From Adiantum capillus-veneris (taxonomy: Eukaryota; Streptophyta; Polypodiopsida; Polypodiales; Pteridaceae): a DNA stretch of 64,000 bases. The DNA lies in contig CM043964.1 of the NCBI GenBank assembly GCA_014529385.2, positions 2,292,497 to 2,356,496 of the forward strand, in the 5' to 3' direction. Numbering within the stretch: the stretch's first letter is position 1; every line of letters begins with the position of its first letter. The position numbers were made by a program, and so were the translations under genes. Below, in pieces: positions 11,201-22,099 of this stretch. A model generated the notes under the pieces. That model saw only the letters and a list, made by a program, of their open reading frames with translations. It had not been told where the DNA came from and did not search any database.

Positions 11201-13071
11201 CTTTTTGTTGCCTCATTGAGGGGACGGTAATCCACACACACCCTCCACTTGCCATTTTTCTTAGGAGTGACAACAACAGGAGAGACCCACTCTGAATTCT
11301 CCACTGGATAAATGAAACCTGCTGCTAGAAGCTTTCTTACCTCCTTGAGTAGAGCCTGCTCCTTTATAACTCCTAGCCTTCGTAGCTTCTGAGCTTTAGG
11401 TGTGGCCTCAGGCTTTAACTCAATCTTGTGTTGAACAACATCTACCCCACGCACGTGGGTGTAGTCTTTAGCAAAAAGCCTAGGAAACTTCCTTAGCACA
11501 CATTTGAAATCCTCTCTTTCATCCTTTGTAAGTGTTGTTGATAGCATACCTTCCAGCATCCCTTCATCTTGAACACCTTCGTTCTCTTGAGGACCTACCT
11601 CCTCCAAGCCTTGACAAGAGGTCTCTCGGTTGCTTGGCTTAAACCTTACCCCCATGACTTCGATGGAAGACTCCTCTTCAGTAATGCTGCCGCTACTTTC
11701 TTCTTCTGAAGTGCTATCGGTCCAACCTTCTTCCGTCTCACTTTGAGATGATTCTTCATGGAGCTCCTCTTGGCGTTGCTCCTTCATGTCAAAGACAACC
11801 TTCTTATGATTGTCATTCCTGTAAATTAATTTCCCACTCTCCCAATCTTGCAAAGCTCGCATTTTCATTAGCCATGGTCTTCCTAGGATAAATGGATAAC
11901 CACTTCCCTTGGTCGACATAACATAAAAATCCACCGCTTTCTTAATGCCAAAGGCCTCTACAAAGACATTTTTACAAATGCCTACACACCTAGCCTTGCT
12001 ATTGTTTGCCATCTTGACTTTGATTTCAGGTGTCTCCTGGATGTGCATGCCTAGTCTTTGCATGAGTCCCTCTGTCATGATGCAAATTTGTGCACCCCCA
12101 TCCACTAGACCTTTCCTAACCAATCTTCCTTTGATGTAACAGTCTAGCACCGGTGTAATGTCCTCATTCATTTCAGCTTGTGCAATTTTTACAACAGGCA
12201 CACTCTCTTTTACCTTTCTCCTAGTGCTAATTGCCCTTGTTAAATCCCTCCTAACTTGTGGACATAATGCAAGAAATTGAGGCCATGAAATATCAGGACC
12301 CTTACCTCTCATGTCTTCCAACAAGTTGTATGGAGCCATACCATGTCCAAGAGGGAAGTCTTGGAGGTTGATACAACGTCGAGTCCTCTTGGTTTCCTTG
12401 GTTTCCTTTGCCTTCTTGCCTTGTCCATGGTCACTCTGTGATGTGACTCCTTCTTTCTCTTTACCTTTTCCTCGGCCACGCTTAATGCCATTGGCTTCCA
12501 TGTCAACCTCATTTGAATTTGTCACCTCTACCACATACACGTTTGGGTCTGGCAAAGGTGGAACTCCTTCCACCCCTTGTGGAGGTGGTCTTGCTCCATT
12601 TGGCCTTTGTATAAGCCGTGGTTGCTGACTAGTTCCTTCACCTGCATTCATCACTGGGTAATTCAAGTTAGGTCTCCCTGGCTCTCCACGGGGCCAAGGA
12701 CAATTATACATCCCATGTCCAGACTCTCCGCAATTCCAACATTGCAAGACTCTCCTAGTTCGTGGCTCTCTCTCTTCTGAATTCTTTGCTTGTCCCTTTG
12801 GACCTACAGCTTGTGCAAGGTGAATTGACAGGCTGCTTAAAGATTCATTTAACTTCTCAATCACTTCAGCCGTTACCTCAAGAAGCTCCCTAGATGTTGA
12901 TGCTTGTGACTTACCTTTGGGTCTAAGACCTTCTATTGGAACCTCCCCCCTTAAGCACTTGAGTTTCCTATATTTCTCAGCAGCCCTAGTTTCAGCTGCA
13001 TCAAAGGTAGCAGGTGCACCCGCCTCAACTTTTACCTTAAGTTCAGGAAAGAGTCCGGCTATGAACCTCAC
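8203..13071 (-). CDS. E2 gag C-terminus/pol polyprotein, 1622 codons open
   Basis: One uninterrupted frame. Approximate residues: zinc knuckle CWNCGESGHGMYNC 110; protease LVDGGAQICI 325; RT VCVDYRPLNEA near 600 and LFIDDFCIY near 710; linked RNase H after it; a second RNase H with LFFDGAF near 1000, NNEAEYDTL and EDADLLA; integrase HHCC (1222-1258), core IDTMGPL 1287, VSDHGPGF 1346 and SNGLVEKSNG 1378; C-terminal GPYIVKKAF. Two RNase H domains are the hallmark of the Tat lineage. The protease active site reads D-G-G. The printed start is a GTG inside a longer gag frame cut by a TAA near 13150, so the natural gag-pol began upstream. Confidence 0.93.
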   Translation of the reverse strand: MRFIAGLFPELKVKVEAGAPATFDAAETRAAEKYRKLKCLRGEVPIEGLRPKGKSQASTSRELLEVTAEVIEKLNESLSSLSIHLAQAVGPKGQAKNSEEREPRTRRVLQCWNCGESGHGMYNCPWPRGEPGRPNLNYPVMNAGEGTSQQPRLIQRPNGARPPPQGVEGVPPLPDPNVYVVEVTNSNEVDMEANGIKRGRGKGKEKEGVTSQSDHGQGKKAKETKETKRTRRCINLQDFPLGHGMAPYNLLEDMRGKGPDISWPQFLALCPQVRRDLTRAISTRRKVKESVPVVKIAQAEMNEDITPVLDCYIKGRLVRKGLVDGGAQICIMTEGLMQRLGMHIQETPEIKVKMANNSKARCVGICKNVFVEAFGIKKAVDFYVMSTKGSGYPFILGRPWLMKMRALQDWESGKLIYRNDNHKKVVFDMKEQRQEELHEESSQSETEEGWTDSTSEEESSGSITEEESSIEVMGVRFKPSNRETSCQGLEEVGPQENEGVQDEGMLEGMLSTTLTKDEREDFKCVLRKFPRLFAKDYTHVRGVDVVQHKIELKPEATPKAQKLRRLGVIKEQALLKEVRKLLAAGFIYPVENSEWVSPVVVTPKKNGKWRVCVDYRPLNEATKRDHFFLPFQDEILNEVAGHEKYTVCDGYSGYFQIGIALGDQLKTTFITPWGCYAFRVMPFGLTNAPATFQRFMNMVFQAFFGKSIRLFIDDFCIYSSKSLHLRRVEEGLKKLYDMGGQLNPNKCHIGEDEVILLGHKVSYKGIEVDPSKAKALIELPSPKSLKEVISFIQKVKYMSRFIHLASELLHPLQKLTQQVEFAWSDELEEYFCNIKAILSELRTLMPPCWEYTFFVSSSAGKETIGAVLLQQDPYSTRMRPIYFASRVMNALERGYTEAELMMLSLMFAIRKFRSYLIPKPFVILTAENFFPWVSSQMNLSTRISKWIMELQEFQYSFKVEDSVRAQLAGILTYRVHEKEIKVPEVKTLPLPPPKSIPNAFTLFFDGAFCRATGKAGGGLVLLNPSGEVVMKEKFNLPSSASNNEAEYDTLLHGLKICIGHGIQRLMVKGDALLTVKQILGIWACKNERLRAKVHTIRRLFNQFEEVQLYHIPRKQNEDADLLAQQAVACVKKEVQVIMVAAAVKQPRYQGLESLAPIIGYILEGEFPPDFTKSQKRILMKKASMYLFLEGSLYQREKDKVCRRVPTIAEIPTILKDLHEEACGGHFSQELAVKKILVAGYVWPSLHVDVQHWCKSCHNCQLNGNRRLIYGPRQIVLANGPFEKWGIDTMGPLPRTKNGKLYILVVVDYMTRWVEAQSVAKVNERTVSKFIYTHICCRFGTPLEIVSDHGPGFRKGLLTEVCEELHILHRHSTPYYPQSNGLVEKSNGVIAGIIRKMVKNKTKLWDDFLDGALWAYRTTYREATEFTPFHLVYGQEALQPIELNIPTMRLHGKSAQDDQEAWMDRLLTLAELEWKREAAYECYKRKATQTKEKLDKKLKDKGINEGDLVLRYDNRLDNRFDAKFETRWKGPYIVKKAFNSSYYQLMDLNGKENSRKVNGYRLKPYLSRLLPKDLPKQKATISCKYCSMKHECNTNQNSKGPNNEDLVKDCEALSLEKILYNGT

Positions 13072-13553
13072 CTTCCTTAGAAATTCTGCACCATCACCAG
13101 GGTTAGCAACATTTCGTATCCATAGAGCCCAAAGACGTAGAAACTCTTACTTGTACAAGTAGTAGTCATCTAAGTCTTTTTGCTTATGAGAAACAATGTC
13201 TTGCCATAGTTTTTGAGTGTTTGGGGATCAAAGAAGTATCTCTTAAAACAATTCAAAACTTCTATGTAATTCCCCTTAACTTCCTCAGGCAAAGAGTCAA
13301 ACCAAGTACTAGCATCTTTCCTAAGGACCACCTCAAACATTTCTACACGTTCTTGATCAGTTACTATCCTCTTGATATGGCAAGACATCTTGAAATTCGC
13401 TAGAAATAATTCTGCATCCTCTCCAGGCTCTCCAAAGAAAAGAGGATATCCAGACATTTGGCGTTGGCTCTCCATTAAATTGATTTCAAAGTGACGCGTT
13501 TTTGTTTTTTCTTTCTTTAAAAGATTTACGCAATAATATTTTTTAAATTGCAA
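13072..13553 (-). pseudogene. E2 gag N-terminal part, frameshifted
   Basis: A likely start is MESQRQMSGYPLFFGEP near 13475, followed by the gag core ASTWFDSLPEEVKGNY. After FFDPQTL (near 13220) the frame shifts by one base. The continuation QDIVSHKQKDLDDYYLYK then meets an in-frame TAA near 13150 before joining the pol frame as EFLRLWALWIRNVANPGDGA. So gag has one shift and one stop, whereas pol is intact. This copy would need help in trans, unless the breaks are sequence errors. Confidence 0.75.
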
Positions 13554-14066
13554 TATATTCTACAACAAAATAAAAATATTCACATCAAATGACCTATGAT
13601 AATCAATAAGAGGTAGAATGACAGGGTTTGGTGACGCGAGAATTTCTCCTACTCTTTGGGCACCAAACATGAATACCATACGTTGTTGAAAATGGATTTT
13701 TCTACTAATTGCAATGTTTACTCTAATGAGTGGAGTGAAATGAAAGGGAAAATCTGTATTCCTGGGCCATTATCCATGGTCTATACATGACCTAATTCTT
13801 AAAACAAAACAAAAATATAGACGTCCAAACTAAGGTCGTACCTAATGAGAGGCAAAATAAAAGGATTTACTGATGCGTTTATCTCTACCAACCTAAGAGG
13901 ACCTAAAATTCTACGAATTACTCGCTAAAATTGCAACTTAGTACTAACAATTATGTGTACCTTTTGCCTTGCAATGGGAATGAAGGGATCATACAAATTC
14001 TCGTGATTCATGCAAGCTACTTGATTATGCTAAAGGTTGAGCCTTCACAAAACATACACAAACCGA
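13554..14066 (-). other. E2 leader between PBS and gag
   Basis: AT-rich untranslated leader with no coding signal. Confidence 0.6.
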
Positions 14067-14084
14067 TCCTCAGTGGGGGCACCA
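14067..14084 (-). other. E2 primer-binding site
   Basis: The minus strand reads TGGTGCCCCCACTGAGGA, three bases after the 5' LTR ends. It begins with TGG, as needed to pair with a tRNA 3' CCA end. I cannot name the tRNA with certainty. Confidence 0.6.
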
Positions 14085-14087
14085 ATT

Positions 14088-16179
14088 TGAGGCGGTCCGG
14101 GGCGGGCAACAAGAAGAGAAACCTCTAGACACCCTTCAAGGCACCAAGACACTTACACATCATTATTGTCCATGACTTCAGGTTGCAAGGGAGGCAAGGT
14201 ATCCATGCTTAGTCCAAATTCACCCTCCTTGATTCAGCAAATGTTGGGCTTACTCTAGTAGGAGAAATGATACATTTCCTACTCTCAATTTAATGATCAC
14301 TCTCTCTTACAATGGCATAGAGTTCCCTTGCTAATCACCCCTAATACAACACATACATATGCCTAATGCCAATGAGATTCCACTCAAGAGCTCCTTCTCA
14401 AGAGGTTGAGCTTGGATTCTCAAGCTATAGCATAGTACTCTTTCTTCTCCCCCCCCTTTTTGTGCTAGCTACACCCTCCTTTTATAGCAATTTTGAAGGC
14501 TAGAGTTACTCCTCTAACCATGGTTGGGTTAGATTTTCAGCAATTTATCTAATTTCTTTTGCTTGGAATTATCAAGAAGTTGGTGGGGAAAGAGAGAGGA
14601 GAGAAATGGAGGTGATAGGACTTTTCATAGTGGGTTAGTGTTAGTAGAGTTAGTATTAATTTACAAATGGAATTGGATATTTACAATGGGAGTATCCATC
14701 TAGGATACAAATAAGGAAGAAAAACTCTTAAGAGGTAAGAAAAGGTGGATTTCTTGCAAGGTTGATGCTCCAAGTGTCTTGAGTAGGGCCAATTTTGATG
14801 CTTGTTGACGGTCCACTAGCTTTGACGGTACATTTTTTCTCCACTCTTGACCTTCCTTGAGAGACAAGGTAATTGAAGCTGAGTAATCAACCACCATGAT
14901 GCTGTCTTTTAAGAGAAGAGGCTGAATTTTGTGGTTTTTTTGATAGATATGGGTAATTTGGAGGAGGAAAAATGAAACTAGGTGGTCAATTTTGGAATGG
15001 AATTGTGTGTGGGAGGTATGAGTTCACCATGGTTTCTCTTATTCTTCAAGGTTGAGGAGAAGGTGAGTAGGGTGCAGAGAGGAGTGGTGAGGGAGTTGGG
15101 GATGATGAGTGGAGAAGTGTGTGTGAAAGAGGAAAATGATAAAGTGGAAGAGAGAGTGTGGCTGCATAGCATGGGAAAAATGGGGTCCACTAATAAAATC
15201 ATAGCTCACAGCTCGTATCTCAAAAAAATATGAAAAACTTTGAGGCAAAAGTTCAGCTCACGAGCTACAACTTTTCTTTGTATCACCTTTTCAAATTCGG
15301 AGAGCAAGTGAACTTTAAAAATTCAGCAAAATCGATCGTTTTTTTCCACTGCACAAGGTCCTTGTGGGGTCCTTCTTTGGATGATTCTTTTGAATACCTC
15401 CAAGAGTGAGCCCTCCATAGTGCATGTATGCATGCCACGTACCCTTGACCTTATTTGGTAGGTCTATAATTGAAGATATTGTTGAGATCATGATATAAGT
15501 GAATAGTACAACTAAAAAAATCAAATATTGAGGGGTCTAAAAAATATGTACATGTCAAATATAAATAATATAAGTGGATAAAATATAAAGGGGTCAAAAG
15601 AAATCTCTCTCATTATGAGGCTACCATAAAAAGATAAATATTTTTGGTGTTCTAATTTTTTTGAAAAAAAACAAAATAGATGTAGGAAGGGAAAAATCAC
15701 AATAGTGAAAAAATATACACATAAATAAAACTAGCTTTTTTGGATTTTTGTTGGGGTGGAGTTACACCAAATATAAGAGAAGCTTACATGAAAATATTTT
15801 TATATGGAATAAAGAGTATGAAAAATGGTAAGAAAAATTGTGGTAATGGTGAGGCAATGTACAGAGCATAAATAACACACACCTAGGTAAAAATATTTAA
15901 ATAAATACCAAAATAATTATGAAAAAATCTTTTATTTAGGCCCTATATACAAAGAAATATTTACATACGCATGGGCCATAATATACTTATATTTTTTATA
16001 TTTTTTATTTTTTTGGCTCAACTAGCCCAATGGCTAGCTAATTGAGGGTTTTTTATTTCAGTAAGGAGATATGGGAAAAGTCCCCTAACTCACACGCACC
16101 TATATACAGTGAAAGGGTGAGGGTAACCACAGTGTTTGAGTGATTTGATAGGGTGAGATAACTCACTATGGCAATTACA
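14088..16179 (-). repeat. E2 5' LTR (right copy)
   Basis: Same ends as the left copy (TGAGGCGGTCC and GGCAATTACA). It lacks the 577-bp block of the left LTR: the sequence passes directly from CTTCAAGGC to ACCAAGACAC. It must contain the E2 promoter, read on the minus strand. Confidence 0.9.
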
Positions 16180-16390
16180 GAGAGTCGAAAAAATGGCTAT
16201 CAATATGTATAAGGACGTTGTTCGCTTGGTTTTGCATCTGATTTCAAAGGAATTGTATGTTGGCATATCGATGGATCAACTCCCTTGAGGTCTTTATACG
16301 ACCATGCAAACACATCTTTATACTTCTTGAGGAGTTGTGTTTGTCGTTCTTCTTCTTCAGGCTCTAAATCGTTGGCTATATAGACCAGCT
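16180..16390 (-). pseudogene. E1 reverse transcriptase, N-terminal part (cut by E2)
   Basis: The minus strand encodes YIANDLEPEEEERQ, KKYKDVFAWSYKDLKGVDPS and HTIPLKSDAKPSEQRPYTY, the conserved entry into Ty3/gypsy RT. It would continue into the RT at 5492 once E2 is removed. Two stops right at the junction show decay of E1. Confidence 0.85.
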
Positions 16391-17439
16391 GATGCTTTTC
16401 ACCTGGTTATGTAAGGTCTATCCTTTTTGCATTTTCTTGTCCATCGTAAGATTCTTGGTTGGTTCTTTCCCTGACTGGTGGTGTCATGATGATTTTTCTG
16501 TCCTGGATAGTAAATTTTCGATAGTGTGATGGTACATTCATGTTCCCCTTTTCTGACTCCCCTTTACAATCACTATCTTCTTCAGTAGTCCATATCTCTA
16601 TTAAAGACCGTTTCAGTTCTTGGTAATTTTGTTTATGCTCCAGCTTGGTCCACTCTTGGTCTTTTGTTGTTTCTTTCTTTGATTTTTTTGATTTTTGTGA
16701 TTTTGTTTCTGTTTTAGCTTTTCGTTCCTATTTCAATTCCTCTTGAGTTCTTTCCCTTCGATCTTTTGAGAATCTTTCTGATATGTGATCTTTTACACAA
16801 TCGTCTGCTTTTACAAGCATCAAATAGTGAGTTTTACCTTTTATCCTGGGCATCAGGTTCTCTCTCGCTTTGTTTCTTGCTCGTTTCCTCTTATAGCGTT
16901 CGTGGCACCTAGGGTGTTGATTAGCAAAATCATAAAACTTGATATTCTCGGTTTCCCTTCCACGCTCACTTGAGGTGTCTGAATACTCATTATTTGCATC
17001 ATCATTTACTTCCAGATGTTTAGAGGATTTATAAAACTCTTCTTGTTCTGGTGGTTCTATCGTCTCATCTTCTCCTGGTATAATGCTTACCATGTAATAG
17101 GGTAGCACATCATAGCCATCCTTATCGCAAAATTTTGTTGTTGGACTATCTGTAATGGTACAGAAATCCAATGTTGCTAGTATGTGTTCCCATTCTAGAG
17201 GTTCCAAGGCATCGTCAGGGAAAGGTTCCGGAATATACTCCTAGTCTTCTATCGCTCTTTCTAAGACGCATTCCTCTCTTCTTAGGCTTCCACAATGTGA
17301 AGCTCCGCACATCCATAGCTCTTTTTGTTGCCCTAACCATGCTGGGATTTCTGATCCTGCTACTGTAGCTGAATCAAAATCTTCCACAGGTGTTTGGTTC
17401 ACATCTTGTAACTATGGTCTTTAAGGTGTATTTTAGTTG
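16391..17439 (-). pseudogene. E1 spacer between protease and RT
   Basis: The longest open piece, 16728-17207, is rich in charged residues: an acidic stretch (PGEDETIEPPEQEEF) then a basic one (RYKRKRARNKAREN). The region has no recognised catalytic motif and fits the variable linker before RT in this clade. Stops and shifts are present on both sides. Confidence 0.55.
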
Positions 17440-18314
17440 TTGTCTCGCCATGTCTGAGGTATATGTGGTCGTAACCCCAATCTTGGACCATCTTCAATTG
17501 TCGCATGCATGGTCATCCCAAGATGATCTCATAATTGTTCTTTTTGTCGAAATCGACTATTACAAATGTATGCTCATACTCGATTCCGCACGAAGTGACA
17601 ATCACTTTTTCTAAAAGTCCTAGAGGCTTCTCCATGAACCCATCTGACAATTTCAATTTCATTTGCCCTCAAAGCTGGTTTTTTCCATTTTTTCCAGATT
17701 TCCTTGGTGGCGATAGCAACTCCCGCTCCAATGTCAAGAATAGCTTTGGAAACTACTCCTTGGAATTCTACTGGTAGCGTGGTGTAATCTTCTCCCTCGC
17801 AATACTCTCCAACCTTGTTTAATGGTACTAGCCTAGTGTTTAGTTGAGGCTTGTCCAACTCTCTGATCCCTTCCTGTAGCTCCAAGGTGGGGTCTTTCAC
17901 TCCAACTGTGGTCCAAATGTTTGGCCGTAACCTTAGGAGTTCTGCTAACGTGATGGTGCATGCCACCGGAGTGGACAACAACTCAATCAATCCTTGCGAA
18001 TCCATCACTTTGTTAGAAGAAAGTCTTTGAGATGGGATTGCTCTCACTTTCGACTTGGCTTCATACTCTCCTAGGTAAGAGGGTAAAGTTCTGGTTGGCT
18101 GTGCCCCGAACTCATTGATCCTTGGTCTCCCCCTTGTGAATGTATGTGAGTTTATTTGTGATCTCGCCTCAAATTCTTCAATAGGAGGTAAGGTTACATT
18201 CTTTTCTTTTCTTGTGCTATTCATGTGGTTACTCATCCTATTAGCTTCATTGGCCTCACGGATTTGCTTCCACAGATCGTCTAGATCGTTACAGTCCTTA
18301 CCCATTTCTGCCAA
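17440..18314 (-). pseudogene. E1 protease (standard position)
   Basis: EGEDYTTLPVEFQGVV is followed by AILDIGAGVAIAT (active-site D-I-G for D-T/S-G) and, further on in another frame, by NYEIILG-stop-PCMRQLKMVQDWGYDH. The last is the ILGRPW flap region with an Arg codon turned into TGA. It resembles the E5 protease (MILGRPFMREAKMV). The upstream part (18000-18314) is gag-protease linker. Confidence 0.8.
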
Positions 18315-18323
18315 TATTTTAGG

Positions 18324-19130
18324 CTAGAACCCGTCACTTGCCTCATCTGTTTTATTTGGCACTATGATAGGCTCTCCTCTATACTCATAGGCATTAGTGA
18401 GTCTTTCCTTTATTTCTACATGTTTCTCTAAATTTGATTGGATAGGGGTGGGAGCTGGTGCCTCATGCCAATTTTCAGGTTTACCCAGCGGGTCTTCCAT
18501 CAACGATTGAGCTGTTTCAATCATCCTTTTACACATTTCCAACCTTTGTTTTTCTATTTCCGCATATAGATAAGTCATCCACCTTTGCTCGTGGGTTTGG
18601 TTCTTTTTGAGTCTAGCTTCATAAGCTTTTAACAGAGCGTTTAGCTGCTCATTCACTTTTTCTACGAGTACTGATCCTCCCGATCCTGCACTTTGTGGTT
18701 CCTTTAATTCCTTCGGCTCTATGGTTGCCGTAGTGTGTGAGCTTAAACTAGTTAGATCCTCTAATCGCTTCAACCTAGTTAGATCCTCTAATCGCTTCAA
18801 CCTATCCTTTGTTTGCTTCAGCTCCTCCGCTAAAGCGGTTTGCTCTCGTTCCTTCCTAGCTTTCATACGAGCCTTTCTAGCTTTCCAAGTGCTTCGTTGA
18901 TTTTTTGTTTCTAAACTAGGGGCATCGGTTTTTGGCTCTTCAATTATGGGCTCGTCTGTCCTTTTCTGAGCTTGTGCCCTTGTAACTAACTGAATGGGTA
19001 TTACCGTTTCATTTTCTGACCCTCCACTGGATGGTACTGCTTCCAGCATGTTTAGAGTAGTTTTTGCTCCTTTACTAGGGTTTTTAGGGCATTCACGAAT
19101 CAAATGAGTAATTCCACATTCTGGGCAATA
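18324..19130 (-). pseudogene. E1 gag C-terminal region with zinc knuckle
   Basis: The knuckle CPECGITHLIREC (plus strand 19087-19125) has spacing CX2CX3HX4C, one residue shorter than the usual CX2CX4HX4C. The same short form occurs in E5. The remainder is Lys/Glu-rich with predicted coiled coil (RKEREQTALAEELKQTKDRL). An 11-residue unit (RLKRLEDLT) is tandemly duplicated near 18745-18800. Confidence 0.75.
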
Positions 19131-20449
19131 CGCATTGACTCTAATGATCTAATTCGTGAGGACAATCCCTTAGCCAGTGATCTCCGCCACACTTGTAGCA
19201 GGGTCCCTTGGGTTGTTGAGGTGCTCCTTGTGCCCCTCTTTGTTGTTAAGCATGTCTCTGTCCGCCCATGCCCCCATTGGCTATGAAAATCAGTGTTCGT
19301 TCATCCAAACTGTATCTTCCCTCTCCTGTAGCCTGGGCAGCTGTTGGTGGTCCTGTACTTCCAATCATGCTCCATGGTTCTGGTGTCGAGGGTTCTTCCG
19401 GTGGATAATACAGGGTTTGCCGCATATCCATTTGGATCTTCATAATATGCATGCATAGGCACCAAAGCCTTATCCTCTGATTCGGTTACGGTTGGTGTGT
19501 ATCTTATACCGATTGGTCGTAATCCTGGCAGGGGTGGTTGTTTCTCCAACACTGGTTGTGGTCTTTCTACACCTACAGGTCCTGGTAGGTTTCCTGCTTT
19601 ATATCTAGGCATCGGTTGAGCTTGAGGAGAAGCTACTGGAGCTTGGGGAGCATAAGGTCTCTCTCTCACATACCCCTTGTTATAATAACATTCCTCAGTC
19701 CCATGGTTTGTCCATTTTTGTTCAATAGCACACCACTTGGGCTGTTTAGCCTGGGATTTTTTGGCGTACAAGTTAATCTTTTTTAGCACTTCATCTACAA
19801 GCTGCTCCTGGTTTATATCTACTTCTCCTTTCGGTGCTGTCTTAGAAGACTTGCTTCCACTTTGTTGTGAAGACGAATTGTCATCAAGGTCCTTGAACTC
19901 CCCCTCTTTGTAGACCGCACAATTGTCCACAAGGTAAAGAGTCTCCTTGGTCAACTCATTCAACATCGTGCTCCTCTTCATATGCAAGTCTTTCTAGAGA
20001 TCCGCATTCCTTAGTCCCTGGATGAATATCAGCATGAGCCTGGGCTGAGTTGGCAGTTCTTCCATAGGACAGAACTTAACATATATTTTTAGTCTTAGGG
20101 CTACCTTTCGTACAGACTCTCCATCTTTCTGTTTGAATTTATGGATTTGTGAGACGGTATTATGAGCTATCCCCCTTTGTGAGAATTCCTCGATAAACTC
20201 GTCAAACACTTCCTCCATAGACTCAAAGTCTCTACACTCTACAGAGTCAAACCAAGTGGCAGCATCATCCTCTAGGGTTAGTCCAAACCCTGCAAATTGG
20301 GTAGGGAAGTCTAACACCTCTTCGGCTCTAATTACGCGCACAAAGGTTGCTACATGATCTCTTGGGTCTCTGCTTCCTGTGTATTTCTTGTTTACCCATT
20401 TTTGCACTTGAGAAGGTCTAATTCTACGATGGTCTACAAACCTCATCAT
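19131..20449 (-). pseudogene. E1 gag core
   Basis: 19994-20449 carries the retrotransposon gag domain: YTGSRDPRDHVATFVRVI, TLEDDAATWFDSVECRDF and FSQRGIAHNTVSQIHKFKQK. This is the capsid-type sequence that packs element RNA. It continues in another frame at 19301-19987 with a Pro-rich tail. A stop separates the two pieces near 19990. Confidence 0.85.
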
Positions 20450-21698
20450 TGGATCTCCACGTCCTAATCGATATACCTCCTCTAGTCTTCTGTAATAGGA
20501 TGGTTCCTCTCCTAGTGGTGCTCCTAAACCATAATTTCTAACGGTTCTCGCTGGAGGTGGTTCATCTCTTCGAACTCTTTATATGGGTGGTCTCGAGGCT
20601 CTGTTGACCCTTGAGTCTTTGGCTTACTCTCTCCTTGATACTTTGAATAGAGGGGTGATTCTTGCAAATCCCTTAGCCCTCGTGCGGCTTGATAACCTTC
20701 TCGGTTTTGGTTTTGTTCCAATGTTGCACTCTATCGAAGCCATGCCTGCAATGATGGCTGGTTTGCTGGTTGGTTTTGGTTGTTGAATGCTTGTGCTCAG
20801 GTGGAATGTGAGGTAGCGTCATACTTATCTGAAAAAGGATTCGTAGAATTACTGGGGTGTAGGTGGCTCTTGGCACTTCTTCAGGAGCATGTGCTGATGC
20901 TCTTGGACCTGTTGCCCTTTCTACCTCCTCTGGGAGAATATGTTGGTATTCTCGCCCGTATCTATCAACAAAAACTATACCCTTCCCCATGGCAGTTTCA
21001 TAAGAGAATAAGTAAAAAACCTTGTCTTTGCTTAATTCATTTATGTATGGTTCTTTGCTGTGAAACTAAGCGACTATATCCTCGCTCTCATGCTTGTAGA
21101 TTCCCACGTTCTCGTTATAAGTTGGAACCCTTGTTGTTTTCTTCTCATACATAGAAATAGCTCCGGGCCGATCAATGTTTGGTGGCGGTTCTTGAGCTGA
21201 TGAAACCATTTTCCCTTTTTTCACGTTATCTCCATATCTGTTGTAATCTTCAGGGTTACTGACTATTAGATAGTGGTTCCCCTTTTCGTCTCGGAATCTA
21301 TCTCCATCATCATCGACTCGGATTATCTCCGATCTCTGAGCTGGCCTCTCTTCGATACAAATGCATTTGCGTCCTCGATAGTTAGAATAGACTAGGGCTC
21401 CCCTCGAGTTTGTTCCTTCTAAGAAGATCATAGTGAGTTTGGAATCATTCAAAGGATTCAGGGAGGTGCTTCCTCTTGGCATCGATCCGTCGTATGTGAA
21501 ACCTCCTGGCTGTTGACTATCCATCATGAAGAAAGATTTGTCTGACGAAGTGTTAGTATCACTACCTTCCTCAATAATCGGTGCTAGCAGATCTAACCTT
21601 GCCTGAGTCACACTCTCTTCGGTGGACACTAAGCTAGCTTGGTCTCCTGCTACGTTTTGGTCTCTTGGAATGTGTCTTCCTGATCTCAAATTCATCAA
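20450..21698 (-). pseudogene. E1 gag N-terminal region
   Basis: The start is MNLRSGRHIPRDQN at the right end. An M-x-LRSG opening is common in plant Ty3/gypsy gag, and E5 opens similarly (MHLRSGCVLEM). 21066-21698 is open for 210 codons, then frames change near 21060, 20990 and 20700. Acidic and Pro/Gln-rich; no enzyme motif. Confidence 0.7.
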
Positions 21699-22099
21699 AC
21701 TTACCTCTTAAACAACCTTTTTTTAAAACCAAACCTCTTATCTGAGTTCTGTTGTTCGTGTCTTTTCCTTGACCTGCTCCCTTGTATAGTTGCAATCCCT
21801 AGTTCTTGCTTTCTCAGAAAATATTTAGCCTCTGAAACTTCATCAAAATATGAGCATTCGCATTAGCCATCCACAACTGTTAGAACTAGACAATCAATCC
21901 TCAATCAATGATTGTATGCAAAGTTTATGCACTCGGTGGGTAAGTCCCAACTTTTCACACCTATTCTGGCAATTGGACTCGTTGTTTAAGTCCAAATCTT
22001 GTTTTGACAAAATATTTGGGACTTCAAGGTTGACAGAATGTCTTTGGAACAGTTAGTTTCTCTTTTTGAGCCCAGATCTAGCCTCAAGTCTTTATACGC
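21699..22099 (-). other. E1 leader, part next to gag
   Basis: Untranslated. It ends at 22087-22099 with the left half of an E1 palindrome, which E3 split. Confidence 0.65.
22087..22099. repeat. E1 palindrome, left half split by E3
   Basis: AGTCTTTATACGC. Joined with 32207-32217, after removing one copy of the ACGC duplication, it restores the full 24-bp E1 palindrome. Confidence 0.9.

Larger units (their letters stand above)
5493..16179 (-). mobile_element. E2: Tat-type Ty3/gypsy retrotransposon inserted in E1 RT
   Basis: Two long LTRs (5493-8164 and 14088-16179) with TG...CA ends flank a minus-strand gag-pol. The E1 RT reading continues on both sides, which proves nesting. The flanks do not show a clean target duplication (TATAT on the left, GAGAG on the right). 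Apart from a 577-bp length difference the LTRs are nearly identical by eye, and pol is open for 1622 codons, so insertion was recent compared with E1. Confidence 0.92.

Noticed and set aside
16289-16301. GTCTTTATACGAC, like an E1 palindrome half-site
   Set aside because: It is the coding sequence for the conserved SYKDL of the E1 RT and lacks the symmetric half. Likely chance.
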